Position numbers and translations under genes: made by a program. 64,000 bases of DNA from Propionibacteriaceae bacterium. GTDB lineage: Bacteria; Actinomycetota; Actinomycetes; Propionibacteriales; Propionibacteriaceae. Numbering within the stretch: the first letter of the stretch is position 1; the number at the start of each line of letters is the position of its first letter. Shown here in pieces: positions 41,890 through 51,162 of the stretch. The stretch lies in assembly GCA_031265875.1 (NCBI GenBank), contig JAISCA010000043.1:1-64000 (forward strand). Reading direction: 5' to 3'. A model generated the notes under the pieces. It did not search any database. It was not told the origin of the DNA and saw only the letters and a list, made by a program, of their open reading frames with translations.

Positions 41890-43077
41890 ATGGAACACAC
41901 ACTCAATCGACTAATCGCGCTCCTGGCCGGAGCTCTTGGGAGCATCGCCGCCCTCTCCGGTTGCTCCCAGCCGCCTTCTCCGCCTCCCAGGCCGATCTGC
42001 CTCGGCATCGTGGCCGGCAATCGATCGAACAGCGCGGGGGTGACCGGTCCCATGGTGGCGCCGCTCCTGCCCGATCCTCTGCCGGTGGGCAGTGTCATCG
42101 TGGTCACGGGCGTCTCCGGATCAGCCAACGGCGACCCCCTCTTGACCGGCGTCGTCGAGGAGATCGACAACTCATACGATCAGAAGGATGCGCAGCTCAA
42201 CACGCGCAATAGCGTGATCGAAGCTGTCTCCACCGCTCAAGCGACCAAGCCGGAGGCCGATGTGCTCGGAGCCATCGAGTCCACCGCCGCCAAACTCCGC
42301 GCCGCCGGTCTGAGCTGCGCCATACATGTGTACGACTCGGGCTTGCAGAGCATTGGCCTGCTCGAGTTCCAGCAAAACCTCTTAGCGCTGGATCTTCGAA
42401 CTGTCATCGACCTGATCCCCACCGCTCAGACACTGCGAAACACCAAGGTCGTCTTCGAGACCCTCGGCGCCGTTCAAGACCCGCAACCGGCTCTGGACGC
42501 CACCTCGCTGGAAAAGCTATCCGCCATCTGGCAAGGCGTCATCGCCGCCCGTGGCGGAGTCATGGGCCAACCCGACTCTGTGACCGCTCACCGGCCCGCC
42601 GAGCCGATCCCCGGCCTGCCGCCGGTCACCGTCGTGCCCGTCCCGAAGCGCACGATCGACTTCGGCGATCTCAAACCAAGTTGCACACTGACGTCCACCT
42701 CGTGGGCGATGCCGGCCAACGCCTTATTCGACGGGGACGAACACGTCCTCAAGGATGATGCCAAGACGCTCCTCGACCAGGCCATCCAAGTCCTGCGCCA
42801 ACATCCGGAGGCCGGCGTCGAGATCATCGGCCACACGGCCTCAGTCGGCACCGCGCCCTCAGGCCTGGAGTTATCGCAAGACCGCGCCGACGCGGTGGCG
42901 GATTACCTGAGCGGCGAAGGCGTCGACCGGTCGAAGATCACCGCCCGCGGCGTGGGCGACACGGAACCGTCCTGCCAAGACTGGGATCCGACCACGAGCA
43001 CGCAGATCGAAGCCTGCGCCGCCACAGAACGAAACGTCACCCTAGTCGCCACCGGCGTCGTCCTCTGTGACGCCTAG
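41890..43077 (+). CDS. OmpA-family lipoprotein
   Basis: The 395-residue protein has a lipoprotein signal peptide with lipobox LSGC (Cys25), a Pro-rich spacer, a vWA-like region (VIVVTGVSGSAN... about 60-230; assignment weak), then an OmpA/MotB-like peptidoglycan-binding domain (about 280-380): ALFDGDEHVLKDDAKTLLDQ, VEIIGHTASVG and LSQDRADAVADYL. TAGGAG precedes ATG 41890. It would be tethered to the membrane and bind cell wall. The block may form an envelope-spanning complex with its neighbours. Confidence 0.8.
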   Translation: MEHTLNRLIALLAGALGSIAALSGCSQPPSPPPRPICLGIVAGNRSNSAGVTGPMVAPLLPDPLPVGSVIVVTGVSGSANGDPLLTGVVEEIDNSYDQKDAQLNTRNSVIEAVSTAQATKPEADVLGAIESTAAKLRAAGLSCAIHVYDSGLQSIGLLEFQQNLLALDLRTVIDLIPTAQTLRNTKVVFETLGAVQDPQPALDATSLEKLSAIWQGVIAARGGVMGQPDSVTAHRPAEPIPGLPPVTVVPVPKRTIDFGDLKPSCTLTSTSWAMPANALFDGDEHVLKDDAKTLLDQAIQVLRQHPEAGVEIIGHTASVGTAPSGLELSQDRADAVADYLSGEGVDRSKITARGVGDTEPSCQDWDPTTSTQIEACAATERNVTLVATGVVLCDA

Positions 43078-43175
43078 CCCACCCATGAGAAGCGAGGCTC
43101 ACTAACAGAATCAGCCGTCCCGAACCGGCGGCGAACGTCAAACCCCATCCCAGAACAATCCGAGAAAGGACCTTC

Positions 43176-43688
43176 ATGAGGAAGTACAAGACCTACCCAG
43201 AACCAGCGGGCCACCAGTCCTGGCTCCACCGAACCCGAAACTGGCTGATCGTAGGAGCCTCGATCATCATCGGCTGCCTCCTCATCGCCTGGCAGCCCTG
43301 GACCACGGCTCAACCATCCAGCCCAGTCACCATCGAGACGACCGTCACAGCGACCCCGACACCGAACGGTCCGACGTCACCCGCCCCGGAGACCACAGCC
43401 ACAGCTCCCACGCCCGAGGCGTCCGACCCGACCACCGCCCCAACATCCGAGAGCGCCTCCTTCGTCATGCCCGACTTAGTCGGACAGAACCTGCAAGACG
43501 CCCAAGACACCCTGCAAAACCTAGGCAGCTACCTCCTGGACCAGGAAGACGCCACCGGGAAAGGCCGGCCCCAGATCATGGACCGCAACTGGCAAGTGTG
43601 CTCACAACACCCAGCGGCGGGCACACGAGTCCAAGTGAAAGACATGGTGACCCTCCGGGCCGTCAAGAACAGTGAGACCTGCCCCTAG
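43176..43688 (+). CDS. Membrane-anchored PASTA-domain protein
   Basis: The 170-residue protein has a basic N terminus, one membrane helix (LIVGASIIIGCLLIAWQPW, about 28-46), a Thr/Pro-rich extracytoplasmic linker, and one PASTA domain (MPDLVGQNLQDAQDTLQNLG ... VCSQHPAAGTRV). PASTA domains bind peptidoglycan fragments in Ser/Thr kinases and penicillin-binding proteins; no kinase is present here. GAAAGG precedes ATG 43176. Last gene of the envelope block. Confidence 0.8.
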   Translation: MRKYKTYPEPAGHQSWLHRTRNWLIVGASIIIGCLLIAWQPWTTAQPSSPVTIETTVTATPTPNGPTSPAPETTATAPTPEASDPTTAPTSESASFVMPDLVGQNLQDAQDTLQNLGSYLLDQEDATGKGRPQIMDRNWQVCSQHPAAGTRVQVKDMVTLRAVKNSETCP

Positions 43689-43711
43689 GCGCGCCATAAT
43701 TGTCGCGCGCC
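43688..43711 (+). terminator. GC hairpin after the PASTA gene
   Basis: GGCGCGC (43688-43694) pairs with GCGCGCC (43705-43711) around a 10-nt loop, starting at the last base of the stop codon. No T tract follows, so a terminator role is only plausible. Confidence 0.45.
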
Positions 43712-43839
43712 ATGGGCCAACCCAACTCTGGTGACCCCATACCTTGTCGCGGTGGGTCTCGTTCTTCTGGGAGTTGACGGGTCGGCGGTTATCCTCGTGA
43801 GCCAACGCCGATAGCCTCACGGGCGTTGATTCAGAAGAT

Positions 43840-43879
43840 GCGTGGGCGAAGTCTGCAACTCTGCGGTCTTCGCCCACGC
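43840..43879. terminator. Strong hairpin between convergent genes
   Basis: A 12-bp perfect stem (GCGTGGGCGAAG, 43840-43851, against CTTCGCCCACGC, 43868-43879) with a 16-nt loop. It lies between the ends of the PASTA gene (+) and the DUF4062 membrane gene (-), a good place for a bidirectional terminator. Confidence 0.65.
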
Positions 43880-43892
43880 GCTTTGCCGTGCT

Positions 43893-45563
43893 TCACGAAC
43901 CCTCGGTCGACTGCCTACTGGGATCTCGCCGGGCTCCGAGAATGACCTGGACAGTCATGGGCATCATCTGCGCCATCATGAACATGCAGATGACTCCGGT
44001 TGTGGCAATGCCGACGGAGCTCTCACGAGACTGCAACTCATACAACGCCTTAAGTTGAGTGCAGAGCCCACTATTGGCCTTGATCAAAGTTGTGTCTTTC
44101 ATGATCTTCAGTGTCGTGTTGAGGTCGATGGCGTCCCTGCGTAGTCCTGACTTGCACTCGGGGTCAGGCTGAGGAGGATTCGTGCCCAGCAGACTCCCGC
44201 ACAGTCGGATCTCCGCTGGCAATCGGGCAGCTTCGATGGAATCTTGATCGGCCTGGGGCAAAGCCGCCTGAGCTGCGTCCCGGACCGTTTCAGCTCTGTC
44301 GACGTCCGCCTGCGCTTGTTGGAGCGTCATGGTCGCGGCCTCGTATTGGCGCTCCAGTTCCTGATAAACCGGACCGTAGTCCGGAACGGAACTCGCTTTC
44401 CCTTGGCAGGAGGGCTCTGAGCCTCGGCCTTCACGTTCGCACACCATGAGCAGGTACGCCGCCTCCGCACCCGCCTGTGCCTCGTCGCGACGGGAGACAG
44501 CCACGTCCAGCGATGCTTGGGCCGCCGCGAGACCCGAATCGCTTGCGGCAGAACGCAGAACGGCCTCCTCTTCCACAATCTGTGCCTGGGTCTCGGCTAG
44601 TTGCATGGCCACTGGGCTGTTGGCCGCTTCCTCCAATACCGTGCTGATGGCTTGATCCTGATCCCGCTTCACCTGAACAGAGATCTCGCCGTGAAAAATC
44701 TGAAGAGTGAGCGGGGTCGTCACGACCGTACCCACTGCCGCAGCTAACCACAAGCACAAGAACAGTCGCTGGACTCGTCTGGGACCTATGCTACGCGTCA
44801 CAGCGGCGCCGAGTGCTCGGTACAAGCCTATGACAATGATCCCTGCCACCAGTCCGAAGAAAACGGAGAGGATCGCTTCGGCGGGGCTAAGGGGATCGGC
44901 AAGTTCTCCGCTGTGCGAGGTCACCACTGGCAGAAGCAGACTAATCGACACAGCAGTGACGAAGCCGCTCACCAACGCAACCAAGTTCTGAGGCGTGACC
45001 CAGGCAGGGAGAGAGGCACCTTCGGGTCTTTGCACTCGGATGGTTCGGAGGTCTTGGGCGATGTCCTTGCGGGCCTGCGAGATGAGGTCCTGAGTAGACG
45101 TGCATGTTCGAACGGTGAAACCGTTTTTGCGTAGGTCGGAGAGTTGCTGTGTCAGTTGATCGGACACGCTCTCGCCGTCCGTCTTTTGGAGACAATAGAC
45201 ACGGATAGGTTTACCGGCGCGGTGAGCGAGGTGAATCTCCGCAATGGTGCCTGACGCATAGGTCTCACCGCCGGGGCGAGGGTCGGTCCACGGCGTGCCT
45301 ACATGACCAAGAAACACGGCGACGACAATGTCAGCGTCTCTGAGACGTGTGTCATTGATCCCGGACTGAGCTCCGTAGGGGTGCCAGCCCGGTATGGGAT
45401 CCTCCATCCAGTTCCGACAAGAGACACGGACGCCATGGTTCAGCTCGCGGACGATGCGGGCATAGTCACCGCTGTCGATGTCCTTCTGCAAGTCCATGAC
45501 GTAGTCGTGAGCGTCCAGCGGGCTCGAAAGCAGAACGGAGACCTCTCTCACATCACGCGCCAT
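43893..45563 (-). CDS. DUF4062-like protein with four-helix membrane domain
   Basis: The 556-residue protein has an N-terminal DUF4062-like Rossmann domain (VSVLLSSPLDAHDYV, RDADIVVAVFLGHVGTPW, GTIAEIHLAHRAGKPI), similar to TIR-like modules at the start of STAND proteins. A DUF4407-like membrane part follows: three helices (about 205-305), an extracytoplasmic coiled coil with several Cys (310-500), and a fourth helix (GIATTGVICMFMMAQMMPM). It may be a membrane effector triggered by the soluble domain. Convergent with the envelope block; next to the larger DUF4062 receptor on the same strand. Confidence 0.72.
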   Translation of the reverse strand: MARDVREVSVLLSSPLDAHDYVMDLQKDIDSGDYARIVRELNHGVRVSCRNWMEDPIPGWHPYGAQSGINDTRLRDADIVVAVFLGHVGTPWTDPRPGGETYASGTIAEIHLAHRAGKPIRVYCLQKTDGESVSDQLTQQLSDLRKNGFTVRTCTSTQDLISQARKDIAQDLRTIRVQRPEGASLPAWVTPQNLVALVSGFVTAVSISLLLPVVTSHSGELADPLSPAEAILSVFFGLVAGIIVIGLYRALGAAVTRSIGPRRVQRLFLCLWLAAAVGTVVTTPLTLQIFHGEISVQVKRDQDQAISTVLEEAANSPVAMQLAETQAQIVEEEAVLRSAASDSGLAAAQASLDVAVSRRDEAQAGAEAAYLLMVCEREGRGSEPSCQGKASSVPDYGPVYQELERQYEAATMTLQQAQADVDRAETVRDAAQAALPQADQDSIEAARLPAEIRLCGSLLGTNPPQPDPECKSGLRRDAIDLNTTLKIMKDTTLIKANSGLCTQLKALYELQSRESSVGIATTGVICMFMMAQMMPMTVQVILGARRDPSRQSTEGS

Positions 45564-45908
45564 GTGCGAAGCCTATCCGTCTACCGGACTCTGCCACCGT
45601 CGCCCGAGATGCTCGCACCACATCGACGAGCCGCATTCCTCCAGTTCTATGAGGGTCGGCTCAACTGATTCAATGACTTCACGACAACCCACCTCGTCGC
45701 CCTAGCGTTGCTCTGCGTTGGCATACCCCTTCTGCACGCGGCACTTGCTCAGCTTTCTCTTTTGGCGCAGATCCGGTCCAGTCCCAGGTAAAGCGCGGTA
45801 AGAGAAGACTTGACAGGTGGAAACATAAGAGTATCGCCCTTCTCAGGTTCGACCGGAATACGTCCTACAGATGCGTCACCCGCACAAGGACCGAGGAGTG
45901 GATGCGGC
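45564..45908. other. Intergenic region between two minus-strand genes
   Basis: 345 bp without a supported gene; no strong hairpin seen. It should contain the promoter of the DUF4062 membrane gene. Confidence 0.35.
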
Positions 45909-48900
45909 TCAACCCAAACTCACCATAGTTTTGACTTGCTCCCTACAGGCCGCAGCCTCCCTTGCTGCATCTGCGGCTCCATCGGGGTCGCTAGTCGCGA
46001 GTAATCTCGTTAAGTTATCGAGCGCCACCCCGAGATTGCTGATTACACTGACAACGCCAGGCTGTAGATCACGAAGCTCGCGCCAGAGCACCACGGACTC
46101 GGCCATGAGTGTCGCCGCTTGGTCAGCCCGGCCTAAGGCGAGGGCGCACTCTCCTGTGTTATTCAACAGCGCAGCGAGATCTGTGAGGGGGCTGACTCGG
46201 TCCTGCGCTGACCCTTCGGCTTGTGCCTGTGAAATCGCCAGAGCCTCCTCGTAGTATGGCCACGCCACGTCCGAGTTGCCCTCGTTAACTTCAAGATCTC
46301 CCAGACGACTCAACCAAGCGATCAGGCTATGGTTCGCCTCTTGGGCGTCTGGCGACATCCGTTTGAATACACGAGCGATTTCAAGAGCTTCGATGAAGCA
46401 CGCTCTTGCTCGCGTCTTATCGGACTCCACGAGCGTGTCCCCCAGCGACCCAAGAGCCATCCCATAGCGTTCGAGAGGTCCGGGCGAGTCGGGAGACGCT
46501 TCGTGAATGCCACGTCTTATCGACACCGCCTCTTCACAACTGGCTTGTGCGTCGGAGACACGCCCCATCCCCAGCCACACGGCCGCCAGCCAGGTCAGGA
46601 TGTGAGCAACGAGTTCCGCGCTGGCTGGTGACCGAGGTCGCTCCGCCCAGAGCGCGCGTGCCCTCAGCAATGCTTCCTCGTACCGCCTCTGCGCTTCATC
46701 CAATTCACCAACGGACTCGTGGCAGCCACCCAAGTCAACTAGTGACGCCACAAGATTGTGCTGATGCTCCCAGTATTGCGGATGAGCCAGAGCGGTCCGC
46801 TCGGCATGCTCAAGCGCCAGTCGCCAGTACTTCATCGCTTCATTAACGTCCCCACGTTCGTTCGCAAAGTAGGCGAGTTGGCCCAATACGCCTGAGATAT
46901 TATTGTCATTGTCTTCCAGCCTGTCTTCGTGTTCGAGGCGCAGATCGAGGGCCTCTCGCGAACACGATTCAGCGGTCGACATATCGCCCAGAGACCAAGT
47001 GATTTCCGACAACATACACAGACACGAGGCGAGCTGCCTAGTGGACTCAATACCCAGATCGCCAACGGAGTTCATCGCGGCGACTTCACGAGCAGTATCG
47101 ACGGACTGCACGGCAGTGCTGAGAGCCATCTGGAGATCACCTGATGCCCAGTAGTACTTGGCCATGGACTCTTGCGCCCACGCGACTGAAGTCGATGCCT
47201 CACCATTAGCTTGGCGCATCGCCAAGGCCAGCACAGCCTCGAGCCAAGGAAGCCTCACTGTGCGGGCGAGAGCGTCAACATCCACATCGCTGACCGATTC
47301 GAGCAGGGCGCGCATTCCGGCATCGGTTAGAGAGCCTCCGGGCATGGAGTTGAGCCAGTCGACTCCACGGCTCCCAACGCTGAGCATCGCCTCTCGAACA
47401 AGGGCCTCCATTCTTGCATCAGCCAAGTTGAGGGCTTGCTCCAGCGCAAGTGCCACAGCAGGAACATCATTCGGAAGAGAACTGTGCATGACATGCCACA
47501 CGACATCCATGGCGTCATCGGAGTCAACCACTCCGCGGCGGACGAAGTACTCAGCGAGAACATTGTGGCCGTCGCCTGGGGCCAGCCGAGTGGCCGCTGT
47601 TTTGAGTATTTGATGGGTGAAAGTGAGGCGGCCGTTACTACCCCGGCCGCGTACTTGACCACCCAGAGCCCGTCGGGTCTGGGCGGCGATCCAGTGACCA
47701 TCTTGCACGTCCGCCGCAAGTCCCGCCAGATCTGACACTGTCAACCCCGAACGAGCTAAAGCCAGCAGCCCGACAAGCCGTGATGATTGAGGCCCAACAC
47801 GCGCGGTCGACCAGTCCAAGAACCGCTGAGCCAGTTCAGTCACGCTATCGGGAAGGCACCGCGCTCGCCTCAGTAACAGTTCGGTAATGATTGTTGACTT
47901 ATTGCTGAGATCTCCCATGGAACTGAAGTCATCCGCATCCAGAGCGGTCACCCAATCGACAGCAAGCCGGATCCAGAGTGGAATATGTTCTTCAAGGCCC
48001 AGGGCTTCGACAGTAGATCTAGGAAGGCTCCGCTTCGTTCGTCCCGGCCGACCTTCCGCGTCGACGAAGCCCGAGAACGATGCCCAGGCAGATGCCGCTT
48101 CCTTAGCGTTTTCACCCGACAGCGGCCCGATCTCCACGGGCGCGCACCCGTGGACCGCCAGAGCATCTGCATCTTCCGGCCTGGTTGTCGTGACTAAGAC
48201 AGCAACATCTCGCGGCAAACAAGTGATAGGCCAGAGACGTCCAGCGCGTGCGGGCTGAGCAATATGGTCAAAGGCATCCACCACAATTATCAAACGATTC
48301 TTAAGTGACTCCGATAGATCCACTATCAGTTCTGACCACCATTGGGCCATGAGTTCTTCATAATTGCCGTTGGGCGTGCTGATGTCGCGACCCAAATACT
48401 CGGAGACGCCACGCGACAGAACCCGCACAACATCCACAGGCGTTCGAATGTCATAAGTGGATCCGACCAAACACGACAGCACGACTGCCCCGGCGTCCCG
48501 TACTCGTTTCTCCACAGCGACCAAGACCGTGGACTTACCCACCCCGGACTCGCCCAGGATCGTCACTCTGCCGCGACCCTCGTCCAGGAGAGCGTCGGAG
48601 ACATCATTAATCGTGGGCTCGCGGCCGACGGAGATGGCGTGGTCCTCGCGGAACAGGTCGTCTGCGGCAGAGACGCCGGGGCTCCTCATTGAACCCAGGC
48701 TGGTGGCTCTATCAATTACTCGAGGAAGCAGGTATCGAACCGCAAACTCCTCGAAGGTACTGGTCGCCTCTGAGCCCGGTTGCGCCGTGACACCGTCAGC
48801 ACCCAGTGAATCCTGCGGCGTCGTCACATCATGCACAACCCGCAAGTCGACGGCAGCGCCGTCTGCCTGGACAACGTAAGCCGCCGTACGTATGGCCTTG

Positions 48901-49415
48901 TTCCTACGTGAAGCCTCCTCGATCTGTTGACGGAACCTCAAAACAGCTGAGCCATCAGGGTCACTCCAACCCTCGGGAACGGTGCCTGCTATCGAACGAA
49001 TGAAGACTGTGGGATCACCAATTCGCGCAGAGTCCCACAAGAAGCCTCGGCTAAACTCAACAGCAGTGACAGATAGACCATCCAGGCGTTCGTCGTCTGG
49101 AACGCCTGACTGGGCCGCAACCCAGCGCACGTGAGCAGCATCTGGAATCGTACCGTATCGGTTGCCCACCAGCCCAAGGAATAATGGTTGTGCTCTATCG
49201 ATCTCTGTCAGGCAGACGTCCATGATTCGGCGCTGAGCTTCGTCCTCATCGTCGTAAGACGTATCAACTCCCCAGCGAAGGTCCACTATATCCACGCGGC
49301 AACCGTACTCCGACGCAGCTTCATTTAGACGAGCCCGAACGGGGCCAGACAAAATATCACGTTCCAGGTGAAAGTCCCGAAAGGTAGAGGATACGAATAT
49401 GGGAATTGTCGGCAA
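45909..49415 (-). CDS. DUF4062-STAND-TPR receptor
   Basis: The 1168-residue protein starts with a DUF4062 domain (IPIFVSSTFRDFHLERDIL, VDIVDLRWGVD, PLFLGLVGNRYG). A NACHT-like ATPase follows: Walker A GESGVGKST near 285, Walker B LIIVVDAFDHI, and VLVTTTRPEDADAL. The C-terminal half holds many TPRs (GDMSTAESCSREALDLRLEH, NEAMKYWRLALEHAERTA, DEAQRRYEEALLRARALW). Architecture matches NPHP3/TEP1-like receptors and bacterial STAND sensors. The TPR array is the probable ligand or partner platform. Codon use is less GC-biased than the outer blocks, suggesting transfer. Confidence 0.85.
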   Translation of the reverse strand: MPTIPIFVSSTFRDFHLERDILSGPVRARLNEAASEYGCRVDIVDLRWGVDTSYDDEDEAQRRIMDVCLTEIDRAQPLFLGLVGNRYGTIPDAAHVRWVAAQSGVPDDERLDGLSVTAVEFSRGFLWDSARIGDPTVFIRSIAGTVPEGWSDPDGSAVLRFRQQIEEASRRNKAIRTAAYVVQADGAAVDLRVVHDVTTPQDSLGADGVTAQPGSEATSTFEEFAVRYLLPRVIDRATSLGSMRSPGVSAADDLFREDHAISVGREPTINDVSDALLDEGRGRVTILGESGVGKSTVLVAVEKRVRDAGAVVLSCLVGSTYDIRTPVDVVRVLSRGVSEYLGRDISTPNGNYEELMAQWWSELIVDLSESLKNRLIIVVDAFDHIAQPARAGRLWPITCLPRDVAVLVTTTRPEDADALAVHGCAPVEIGPLSGENAKEAASAWASFSGFVDAEGRPGRTKRSLPRSTVEALGLEEHIPLWIRLAVDWVTALDADDFSSMGDLSNKSTIITELLLRRARCLPDSVTELAQRFLDWSTARVGPQSSRLVGLLALARSGLTVSDLAGLAADVQDGHWIAAQTRRALGGQVRGRGSNGRLTFTHQILKTAATRLAPGDGHNVLAEYFVRRGVVDSDDAMDVVWHVMHSSLPNDVPAVALALEQALNLADARMEALVREAMLSVGSRGVDWLNSMPGGSLTDAGMRALLESVSDVDVDALARTVRLPWLEAVLALAMRQANGEASTSVAWAQESMAKYYWASGDLQMALSTAVQSVDTAREVAAMNSVGDLGIESTRQLASCLCMLSEITWSLGDMSTAESCSREALDLRLEHEDRLEDNDNNISGVLGQLAYFANERGDVNEAMKYWRLALEHAERTALAHPQYWEHQHNLVASLVDLGGCHESVGELDEAQRRYEEALLRARALWAERPRSPASAELVAHILTWLAAVWLGMGRVSDAQASCEEAVSIRRGIHEASPDSPGPLERYGMALGSLGDTLVESDKTRARACFIEALEIARVFKRMSPDAQEANHSLIAWLSRLGDLEVNEGNSDVAWPYYEEALAISQAQAEGSAQDRVSPLTDLAALLNNTGECALALGRADQAATLMAESVVLWRELRDLQPGVVSVISNLGVALDNLTRLLATSDPDGAADAAREAAACREQVKTMVSLG

Positions 49416-49561
49416 GGCACCTCCAGGGGTGTTCGTAGTGGGATATAACAGTCCCTAGACTACTGCCTTGAATCACCATCGGTTTGATGAAGGGTCTGAC
49501 TCCGCGAAAGGATCAGGCCATGCCAGCACAGAGGAAGTAGCCTCATGAAGTAAGGGAGCGC
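49416..49561. other. Upstream region of the DUF4062-STAND gene
   Basis: No gene seen; the promoter of the minus-strand receptor gene should be here. The rest of the gap up to 49789 is the transposase remnant. Confidence 0.35.
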
Positions 49562-49785
49562 CTAACTCCTGCCATTGCCCTTAGTGCCCAGTTTCGGTGA
49601 TCGCATCGCGTCGAGGATCTCCCTGGCCTCGGGCGGCACGAAAGGCGGCAGCGTCAACCGCCGCCGCCCACCTCGACCACTGCGGACCGGACCTGCCGCA
49701 ACGCCGTCACCAGCCGTTTGATCAACACGCCCGCCACGTCCTGTAAATGACGGGACACCGCCAGAGCCGCGAACACGATGATGCG
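49562..49785 (-). pseudogene. Transposase C-terminal remnant (IS1380/IS1634-like)
   Basis: The minus strand reads KRIIVFAALAVSRHLQDVAG, then VLIKRLVTALRQVRSAVVEV, a pattern of IS4-superfamily transposase C termini (xIxxAFLALxVxRxLxxxTG, SIKKxVxTLR). After a frame break in a run of GGC units, RLTLPPFVPPEAREILDAMR follows to a stop at 49562. Only the tail survives; the upstream part is replaced by the Jag_N gene. Terminal inverted repeats were not found. Confidence 0.6.
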
Positions 49786-49789
49786 CTTG

Positions 49790-50347
49790 CTATTGTCGCT
49801 CTAGCGCATTCTGTCGAACCATGTACAGCAGCTGTTCCACTTTCGCCATGCTCGACCTAAACTCGGCGCGTTCACCGCGTGCCGCGAGAGTGGTAGCACC
49901 ATCATCTATCACCTTTTGATAGCGGCTAATGGATAGACGATACGACTCTATACTGTCTACTTCACCCAGTGACATCGTGTGCCTACCCGCCTCCAAGATC
50001 TGCCTCAGCGCGTTCAGCTCGCGCGTGAGAACGGGCAAGCTGTGGTAGCCGACGGGTGATTCGGATGACAGGAGGTGCTCGATCTCTAGCCGCTGCTTCT
50101 TCAAATTGGCCACGGCGTCCCTTGCCTCAGCGGCTCTTGAAGCGGCTCTTGCCGCCTCTTTCTCCAAGCATTCTGCCGTCTTCTCCGCCTTAACGATTGC
50201 CGGCTTGGCTCCTATACCAAAGAGTCCCTTCGTCGGCTCTTGAACTACCTGGATAGCTATATCACTTTGGTTAACGACACCCAACGCTCGCAGAGCTTGC
50301 TGAATGGCTCCTTGGATAGTTGCTCCTTGTGCGGTTGCACTGTTCAC
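49790..50347 (-). CDS. Jag_N-domain coiled-coil protein
   Basis: The 185-residue protein begins with a Jag_N-like domain (GAIQQALRALGVVNQSDIAI, then VQEPTKGLFGIGAKPAIVKA), the KGLFG(I/F)G signature of the N-terminal domain of the RNA-binding protein Jag/KhpB. Instead of KH and R3H domains, a long coiled coil follows (about 60-185). Jag_N has also been seen at the front of conflict-associated proteins; here it may be an RNA-linked adaptor. AT-rich, unlike the GC-rich transposase remnant beside it. Confidence 0.7.
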   Translation of the reverse strand: MNSATAQGATIQGAIQQALRALGVVNQSDIAIQVVQEPTKGLFGIGAKPAIVKAEKTAECLEKEAARAASRAAEARDAVANLKKQRLEIEHLLSSESPVGYHSLPVLTRELNALRQILEAGRHTMSLGEVDSIESYRLSISRYQKVIDDGATTLAARGERAEFRSSMAKVEQLLYMVRQNALERQ

Positions 50348-50388
50348 TCCTAAACTCCATTCCGCTGGGCCTCTTCGGGCCCGCTTGA

Positions 50389-50739
50389 TTGATGCTCGAT
50401 TGCCGACAGCCTATCCGTAATGCCCACCGCCTTCCTTCACCCCCAGTAGCGGTTATCCTCGGTCCCCAATCTGCATCTCGCGTGCTCATCGGGCTCCCTG
50501 GCCTCTCTGCGCCCGAACAACTTGTCGCGCAGCGCTCTGCGGTTTCGCGCGTCGAAGTCGCGGGCTGCCTGGCCAAATTGTTACCTGACCCACAGCTGCC
50601 CCTGCTCTATGAGATTCAGCGCGGTCACGCGAAGGCCTGGTACTTGGCGCGCCACCGCCTCGGCAGACCGACAGCGGCTGGTCATATCTCAGACACTACG
50701 ATTGCCTCACGAAGCTGCGCACGCAGCAGTTCCGCGTGA
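50389..50739 (+). CDS. Doubtful small gene or gene relict
   Basis: An open frame of 116 codons (TTG start) whose middle looks protein-like: RVLIGLPGLSAPEQLVAQRS and LLPDPQLPLLYEIQRGHAKA. No good ribosome site, and the end runs 58 bp into a convergent gene. It may be a decayed gene or chance. Otherwise 50348-50681 holds nothing supported. Confidence 0.25.
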   Translation: MMLDCRQPIRNAHRLPSPPVAVILGPQSASRVLIGLPGLSAPEQLVAQRSAVSRVEVAGCLAKLLPDPQLPLLYEIQRGHAKAWYLARHRLGRPTAAGHISDTTIASRSCARSSSA

Positions 50740-51110
50740 GAATAAGACAGGCCGATCCAGTTCCCCTCGGGCGTTCCCTCCCCCTGCCCGGACAGGACCT
50801 TCGCAAGTTCGCTCCACTTGCATGCTAGTTCCCGCGCCTGGACCTTTTGGTCATCGGTCCAGTCCCAGGATTGCTCCAACTGGGTGATGACCGGATGCTC
50901 GGCCAGCAGTTTCGCGAGTTCGTATAAAAACTGCTCATGCTGCGGCGCGCGGGCACCTCTATGGATCCGCTCAATCAACGCGGCCTTGCCCAAGGAATCA
51001 GGGAGCCTCGCGGCACGGGCCAAGTGCTCGCTGCTCCACACCACTCCACGAGCGAGTTCGTGTCCTTTGGAAACGTCATCAAGGTATCCGAGCAGGGTCC
51101 GGTCGTCCAT
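50682..51110 (-). CDS. Helical protein of unknown function
   Basis: The 142-residue protein starts at ATG 51110 (GAGAGG upstream); a TTG at 51206 overlapping the E2-like gene is the alternative but lacks a ribosome site. It is helical with Trp-rich motifs (RGVVWSSEHLARAARLPD, SWDWTDDQKVQARELACKW, GNWIGLSYSHAELLRAQLRE). Downstream of the membrane E2-like gene and probably co-transcribed. No family recognised. Confidence 0.55.
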   Translation of the reverse strand: MDDRTLLGYLDDVSKGHELARGVVWSSEHLARAARLPDSLGKAALIERIHRGARAPQHEQFLYELAKLLAEHPVITQLEQSWDWTDDQKVQARELACKWSELAKVLSGQGEGTPEGNWIGLSYSHAELLRAQLREAIVVSEI

Positions 51111-51162
51111 CGTGCTGAACCTCTCTGTTCGATGCAGGGCTTCCGCCTCATCCGCAGTGATG

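Noticed and set aside
46276..48879. Plus-strand frames opposite the DUF4062-STAND gene
   Set aside because: Shadow frames rich in Ser/Arg without motifs, opposite a well-supported receptor gene.
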